From Tissierellia bacterium (lineage in GTDB: Bacteria > Bacillota > Clostridia > Tissierellales > Tepidimicrobiaceae), in assembly GCA_012798935.1 (NCBI GenBank), contig JAAZMG010000104.1:1-9403 (forward strand): a DNA stretch of 9,403 nt, given 5' to 3'. Below the pieces are notes generated by a model, which was not told the DNA's origin, made no database searches, and was given only the letters and a program-made list of their open reading frames with translations. Positions 5,782-9,403 of the stretch are shown here, in pieces. The position numbers and the translations under genes are program-made. The number at the start of each line of letters is the position of its first letter. Position 1 is the stretch's first letter.

Positions 5782-7089
5782 ATGGGAGAAAAATTTAAAG
5801 TACTATACTATGTAAACCAATTCTTTGGTCAAATTGGTGGTGAAGATAAAGCTGGAATGAAGCCTGTATACAAAGAAGAAATTATTGAACCAGCAATGGG
5901 TTTTAACGGTTTATTAAAAGATGAAGGAGAAGTAATTGGAACATTAATATGTGGAGATAACTACTTTAACGAAAATAAAGAAGAAGCCTTATCTTATATT
6001 CTAAATGTAATTAAAGAGAACAATCCAGACATAGTTGTTACAGGACCAGCTTTTAATGCAGGCAGATATGGAATGGCTTGTGCTGAGATTGCTAAAGCCG
6101 TTGTAGAAGAATTAAATATTCCTGTGGTTACAGGAATGTATATTGAAAATCCAGGCTTAGACGTTTGCAAAAGTATAGCAATAGTAGCAGAAGTATCGGA
6201 TTCAGCAGCTGGTATGCGTAAAGCATTACCTACTATGGCTAAATTAGTAAAGAAAATAGCAAAGGGAGAAGAATTAGGTCTTCCAGAAGAAGAAGGTTAT
6301 ATACCACAAGGTAAGAGATTAACAGTTATAGTAGAAAAAAGAGGATCACAAAGAGCAGTTGATATGTTATTAGCTCGTTTAAATGGCGAAGAATTTGAAA
6401 CAGAATTACCAATGCCAGTATTTGACCAAGTAGATCCTGCAGATGCAATCAAAGATTTAAGCAAAGCAACTATAGCTTTGGTAACGTCTGGTGGTATGGT
6501 ACCATTAGGAAACCCTGATAGAATTCAATCAGCTAGTGCTCAAAAATGGGGCAAATATGATGTATCTAAAAGGGATGCTCTTACTGGAGAATATTGCACA
6601 ATTCATGGTGGATTTGACCCAGTATATGCTAATGAAATACCTGATAGGGTAGCACCACTTGATATGTTAAAAGAATATGAAAAAGAAGGCATTATAGGAA
6701 AAGTATTTGAATATTTCTATACTACAACAGGTACAGGAACATCTGTTGGAAATTCAGTTAAATTTGGTACAGAAATAGGTAAAGAATTAAAAGAAGCTGG
6801 AGTAGATGGGGTTATACTAACTTCAACTTGAGGTACTTGTACACGTTGCGGTGCAACAATGGTAAAAGAAATTGAAAGATATGGTATACCTATCGTTCAC
6901 ATGGCTACAATTACTACAATTTCAAAATCTGTAGGAGCCAATAGAATAGTACCAACAATAGCAATTCCTCATCCAGTTGGAAATCCAGATCTACCAGCTG
7001 AAGAAGAGTTAGCTTTAAGACGTAAGATGGTTAAAACAGCTTTGGAAGCTTTAAGTACAGAAGTTACTGAACCAACTGAGTTTGAATAA
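5782..7089 (+). CDS. Selenocysteine-containing component B subunit of glycine/sarcosine/betaine-type reductase (GrdB/GrdF/GrdH type); UGA at 6829-6831 read as Sec
   Basis: This is the catalytic selenoprotein of component B. In the family its selenolate attacks the substrate held on the pyruvoyl partner and passes a carboxymethyl group to the selenoprotein GrdA. The ATG at 5782 follows AAAGGAGG by 7 bases; the family start (VNQFFGQIGGEDKA) is intact. An in-frame TGA occurs at codon 350, and the same frame continues for 85 more residues to the TAA at 7087-7089. The two parts join through UGTCTRC, the UxxCxxC motif with Sec350, Cys353 and Cys356. The distal part is conserved in style (ANRIVPTIAIPHP). 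The total is 435 residues, as expected for the family. A SECIS-like hairpin follows the UGA. Naive gene calling would give a truncated 349-residue protein and a separate 76-residue fragment. The substrate subtype is unresolved. Confidence 0.95.
6829..6864 (+). promoter_or_regulatory. Bacterial SECIS element with the recoded UGA codon
   Basis: Downstream of the UGA (6829-6831), GTTGC (6845-6849) and GCAAC (6853-6857) form a perfect 5-bp stem capped by GGT. A lower helix can pair TACT (6834-6837) with GGTA (6861-6864), including one G-T pair, across an internal loop. The GGT of the loop starts 18 bases after the UGA, the same spacing I recall for the GGU of the E. coli fdhF SECIS. This is where the selenocysteine elongation factor SelB would bind. 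The structure was folded by eye. Confidence 0.8.
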
Positions 7090-7103
7090 AACTTTTATTT
7101 TTA

Positions 7104-7144
7104 ATCCGCTCCCTTCCCTCACCTCCCCTTTGGGAGGAACGGAT
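7104..7144. repeat. Palindromic intergenic element, copy 1
   Basis: The outer arms ATCCG (7104-7108) and CGGAT (7140-7144) enclose an inner hairpin CCTCCC (7122-7127)/GGGAGG (7132-7137) with a CTTT loop. The element is much more GC-rich than its flanks. Its core ACCTCCCCTTTGGGAGGAA resembles the core of the next hairpin at 7201-7219, suggesting two members of one short repeat family. It begins 15 bases after the selenoprotein stop and could assist termination, but no T-run follows. Confidence 0.5.
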
Positions 7145-7183
7145 GAAAATAATATTATTAAAATAAAAAATAAAGAACCACTA

Positions 7184-7236
7184 AATTCCGATTCTTCTAT
7201 TACCTCTCCTTGGGAAGAATCGGAATTCTTTTGTTT
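7184..7236 (+). terminator. Rho-independent terminator of the grdX operon (palindromic element, copy 2)
   Basis: AATTCCGATTCTTC (7184-7197) pairs perfectly with GAAGAATCGGAATT (7214-7227) over 14 bp, with a 16-base loop, followed by CTTTTGTTT. This is a strong terminator layout between the selenoprotein gene and the next promoter. The loop-proximal part (ACCTCTCCTTGGGAAGAA) is a close relative of the inner part of the element at 7104-7144. Confidence 0.8.
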
Positions 7237-7268
7237 ATAAATCCCTTTTAAATGATTATTTTAAGAAT

Positions 7269-7297
7269 TTTACAAAAAATAAAAATTAATATATAAT
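7269..7297 (+). promoter_or_regulatory. Predicted sigma-A promoter of the MBL-fold gene
   Basis: TTTACA (7269-7274), a 17-bp spacer and a perfect TATAAT (7292-7297) give a near-consensus promoter. Transcription would start near 7304, leaving a leader of about 34 bases that includes the AAGGGGG ribosome binding site (7324-7330). Confidence 0.8.
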
Positions 7298-7337
7298 GTA
7301 TAGAATAAGCAAGAATATTTAACAAGGGGGTTACTTC

Positions 7338-8969
7338 GTGAAAATTCAATTTTGTGGAGCTGCAAAGATGGTAACAGGATCAAATCATTTTATTGAAACA
7401 GGGAAATATAATATTCTAATAGATTGCGGCATGTTTCAAGGGAATCAAGAGATTGAAAGGATGAATTTCAAAGAATTTCCTTATAATCCAGCTGAAATAG
7501 ACTATTTAATACTGACTCATGCCCATATTGACCATAGTGGAAGAATACCAAAGCTTGTAAAAGAAGGATTTAAAGGTAGAATAATAACGACAAAACCTAC
7601 TTATGATTTGTGTAAGATAATGTTAATGGATAGTGCAAAGATTCAAGAAGCTGATGTAGAATGGGAAAACAGGAAAAGACAAAGAGCTGGCAAAAAGCCT
7701 GTAGAGCCTTTATATACTATGGATGAAGCTGAAATTAGTTTAAAGTTTTTTGAAACCTATCTTTATAATCAAATGATAATTATTAATGAAGATATTCAAC
7801 TAAGATTTAGGGATGCAGGGCATATGTTAGGTTCATCAATTGTTGAACTATGGATTAAGGAAAAAGAAGAGTATGTAAAACTAGTATTTTCTGGAGATTT
7901 AGGAATGCCTAATAGACCAATTATTAATAATCCTGAGTATATAGATGAAGCAGATTATCTTATAATTGAGTCTACTTATGGTGACAGAATACATGAGGGA
8001 CTTGGTCAGAGTACTGAGAAACTAATAGAAATAATAAATAAAACTGTATTAAGAGGTGGGACTGTAATCATACCTTCTTTTGCAGTAGGTAGAACCCAGG
8101 AGCTAATCTATGAATTAAATAAATATTATGAGTATAATAAAGAAATAGAAGAATATATGAAAATTCCTATATATGTAGATAGTCCTATGGCAGTACAAGC
8201 TACAGAGGCATTTCAAGCTAATTCCAGTAGTTTTGATGAAGAGACGAAAGACCTTATTTTAAAGGGAGACAATCCATTTATATTTCCAAACTTAAGATAT
8301 GTAAAAGACCAGAATGAATCTATGGCTTTAAACAAGTATAGAGCTCCTAAAGTAATAATTTCATCAAGTGGTATGGCCACAGGTGGTAGAGTAAGGCATC
8401 ATTTAAAACATAATCTATGGGATGAAAAAAATAGTTTAGTATTTGTAGGTTATCAAGCAGAAGGAACATTAGGAAGGATTATTCTAAATGGAGCAAAAAG
8501 GGTAAAGATTCTAGGTGAGGAAGTAGCTGTAAAATCGGAAATATATGATATAGAAGGCCTTTCAGGCCATGCAGATCAAATTATGCTCCTAGATTGGATA
8601 AGGAAATTTAAAGTAAAACCACAAAAGGTGTTTATTGTTCATGGAGAAGTCCAATCTGCACAGGAGTTATCCGAACAAATAAGAGATGAATTTAAAATAG
8701 AAACTATAATTCCGGACATAGGGGATAAATTTAATATAGAAAAACAAAGCATTGAATTATCAAAAACTATAAGAATAGAGCCATCGCATTTAAAGGAAAA
8801 TATTGCTATAGAAATAGAAAATGTATATGCTCAGCTTAAATCTTTAAATATTAGAAAAGAACAGTTTACGGATTCTAAACTTCTAGAAAGAGAATATGAC
8901 ACCTTGAAAAATATATTAATTGAATTGCAACAAAACCTTATGGATTTAAATATGATGATTGGAAAATAA
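7338..8969 (+). CDS. MBL-fold/beta-CASP metallohydrolase (CPSF-like RNA-processing family)
   Basis: This 543-residue cytoplasmic zinc-dependent hydrolase belongs to the bacterial branch of the CPSF73/Ysh1-like beta-CASP nucleases, which act on RNA ends or internal sites. The metal-binding HAHIDH is at residues 61-66, with a further His162 (AGHMLGSS) and Asp187 (SGDLG). The beta-CASP part includes ESTYGDR (211-217), SFAVGRTQE (247-255), SSSGMATGG (342-350), SGHAD (409-413) and VHGE (434-437). A helical tail of about 60 residues, roughly 485-543, follows the catalytic core and may mediate dimer or partner contacts. The GTG start has AAGGGGG 7 bases upstream, and the N-terminus MKIQFCGAAKMVTGSNH fits the family. 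It has its own promoter and is followed by a small membrane protein gene after 19 bases. All catalytic residues appear intact; the natural substrate is not known from sequence. Confidence 0.9.
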   Translation: MKIQFCGAAKMVTGSNHFIETGKYNILIDCGMFQGNQEIERMNFKEFPYNPAEIDYLILTHAHIDHSGRIPKLVKEGFKGRIITTKPTYDLCKIMLMDSAKIQEADVEWENRKRQRAGKKPVEPLYTMDEAEISLKFFETYLYNQMIIINEDIQLRFRDAGHMLGSSIVELWIKEKEEYVKLVFSGDLGMPNRPIINNPEYIDEADYLIIESTYGDRIHEGLGQSTEKLIEIINKTVLRGGTVIIPSFAVGRTQELIYELNKYYEYNKEIEEYMKIPIYVDSPMAVQATEAFQANSSSFDEETKDLILKGDNPFIFPNLRYVKDQNESMALNKYRAPKVIISSSGMATGGRVRHHLKHNLWDEKNSLVFVGYQAEGTLGRIILNGAKRVKILGEEVAVKSEIYDIEGLSGHADQIMLLDWIRKFKVKPQKVFIVHGEVQSAQELSEQIRDEFKIETIIPDIGDKFNIEKQSIELSKTIRIEPSHLKENIAIEIENVYAQLKSLNIRKEQFTDSKLLEREYDTLKNILIELQQNLMDLNMMIGK

Positions 8970-8988
8970 ATCTAAGGAGAAGGATTTT

Positions 8989-9402
8989 ATGGCTAACAAA
9001 CTAAAAAGCACTATTCAAAAAATAGAAAATAAAATTGAAAAATTTATAGTGTGTATTGAAGTTTTACTAGCATTTTTGATAATTTTTACTATTGTTTTAA
9101 GCGTTAAGGATTTAGTTGTATTAGGGATAAATGTATTTAAGACAGAGGCAGATTATAGTTATGCGTTATTACAGGGGTTTTTATCCTATGTATTATTATT
9201 AGTAGTAGGTATAGAATTAGCTTTAATGCTAATAAGTCATACTCCAGGGAAAGTACTGCAGGTAACCTTATATGCCATAGCAAGGAAGATGTTAATAAGT
9301 AGTGCAAATATGAAAGATATATTACTAGGTGTAATTGCTCTAGCTATAGTGTTTTTTATAGATAAGTTTTTGCATACAAAAGATGCGAAAAAGGTATTGT
9401 AA
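8989..9402 (+). CDS. Small PsiE-like integral membrane protein
   Basis: This 137-residue membrane protein resembles the phosphate-starvation-inducible PsiE family, whose function is poorly understood. A charged N-terminus (residues 1-18) is followed by hydrophobic spans at about 19-39, 57-82 and 110-128. The linker between the last two contains LYAIARKMLI, similar to the conserved IARK segment of PsiE proteins. The preferred start is the ATG at 8989, with AAGGAG 9 bases upstream. An earlier in-frame ATG at 8959 lies inside the preceding gene without a ribosome binding site. It is probably co-transcribed with the MBL-fold gene. The family call rests on the overall pattern, so it is moderate; a generic membrane protein is the alternative. 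Confidence 0.65.
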   Translation: MANKLKSTIQKIENKIEKFIVCIEVLLAFLIIFTIVLSVKDLVVLGINVFKTEADYSYALLQGFLSYVLLLVVGIELALMLISHTPGKVLQVTLYAIARKMLISSANMKDILLGVIALAIVFFIDKFLHTKDAKKVL

Positions 9403-9403
9403 G

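Noticed and set aside
6829..6831. TGA as a true stop or a nonsense mutation making the selenoprotein gene a pseudogene
   Set aside because: The downstream frame continues the family sequence without a gap, the codon sits in the UxxCxxC motif, and a SECIS-like hairpin follows.
6859..7089. A separate 76-residue gene starting at the ATG at 6859
   Set aside because: There is no ribosome binding site, and the sequence is the C-terminal part of the selenoprotein, read through the UGA.
8959..8988. ATG at 8959 as the start of the PsiE-like protein
   Set aside because: It lies inside the preceding gene with no ribosome binding site, and the extra residues are charged and unlike the family.

Overview
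This window is AT-rich (low-GC) DNA from an anaerobic Firmicute, most likely an amino-acid-fermenting member of the Clostridia/Tissierellia. The evidence is AT-rich codon use, strong GGAGG-type ribosome binding sites, frequent TTG/GTG starts and a Stickland-type selenoprotein reductase module. Every supported gene lies on the + strand. The genus cannot be fixed from the sequence alone.

Region 1 (1-1664) is the 3' end of a polyamine ABC importer: the C-terminal part of PotC (cut by the window edge), overlapping by four bases with a complete PotD lipoprotein. Region 2 (1661-1801) is an intergenic stretch holding two different short dispersed-repeat-like sequences, one of them a hairpin starting at the potD stop codon. 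Region 3 (1802-2986) encodes an FAD/NAD(P)H oxidoreductase of the rubredoxin-reductase/NirB-like type without active-site cysteines.

Region 4 (2987-7089) is the most interesting part. A GntR/FadR-type regulator (GTG start) sits behind a 16-bp perfect inverted repeat that overlaps its promoter and touches its ribosome binding site. A strong terminator follows it, then a 336-bp gap with an unusual promoter made of 11-bp-phased repeats. The next genes are grdX, a GrdE/GrdG/GrdI-type pyruvoyl proprotein and a GrdB/GrdF/GrdH-type selenoprotein. The selenoprotein gene is interrupted by an in-frame UGA at 6829-6831 that should be read as selenocysteine: the protein continues through a UxxCxxC motif, and a SECIS-like hairpin lies at the expected distance. 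The two proteins would form a complete substrate-binding 'component B' of a glycine/sarcosine/betaine-type reductase. GrdA, GrdC, GrdD and thioredoxin genes are absent here, so this looks like a stand-alone, regulator-controlled substrate module that uses shared components encoded elsewhere. Its substrate cannot be assigned from the sequence.

Region 5 (7090-7337) holds two related palindromic elements, the second a good terminator for the grd operon, and then a near-consensus promoter. Region 6 (7338-9402) is a two-gene unit: an MBL-fold/beta-CASP (CPSF-like) RNA-processing-type hydrolase and a small PsiE-like membrane protein. This unit looks like ordinary chromosomal background unrelated to the reductase module.
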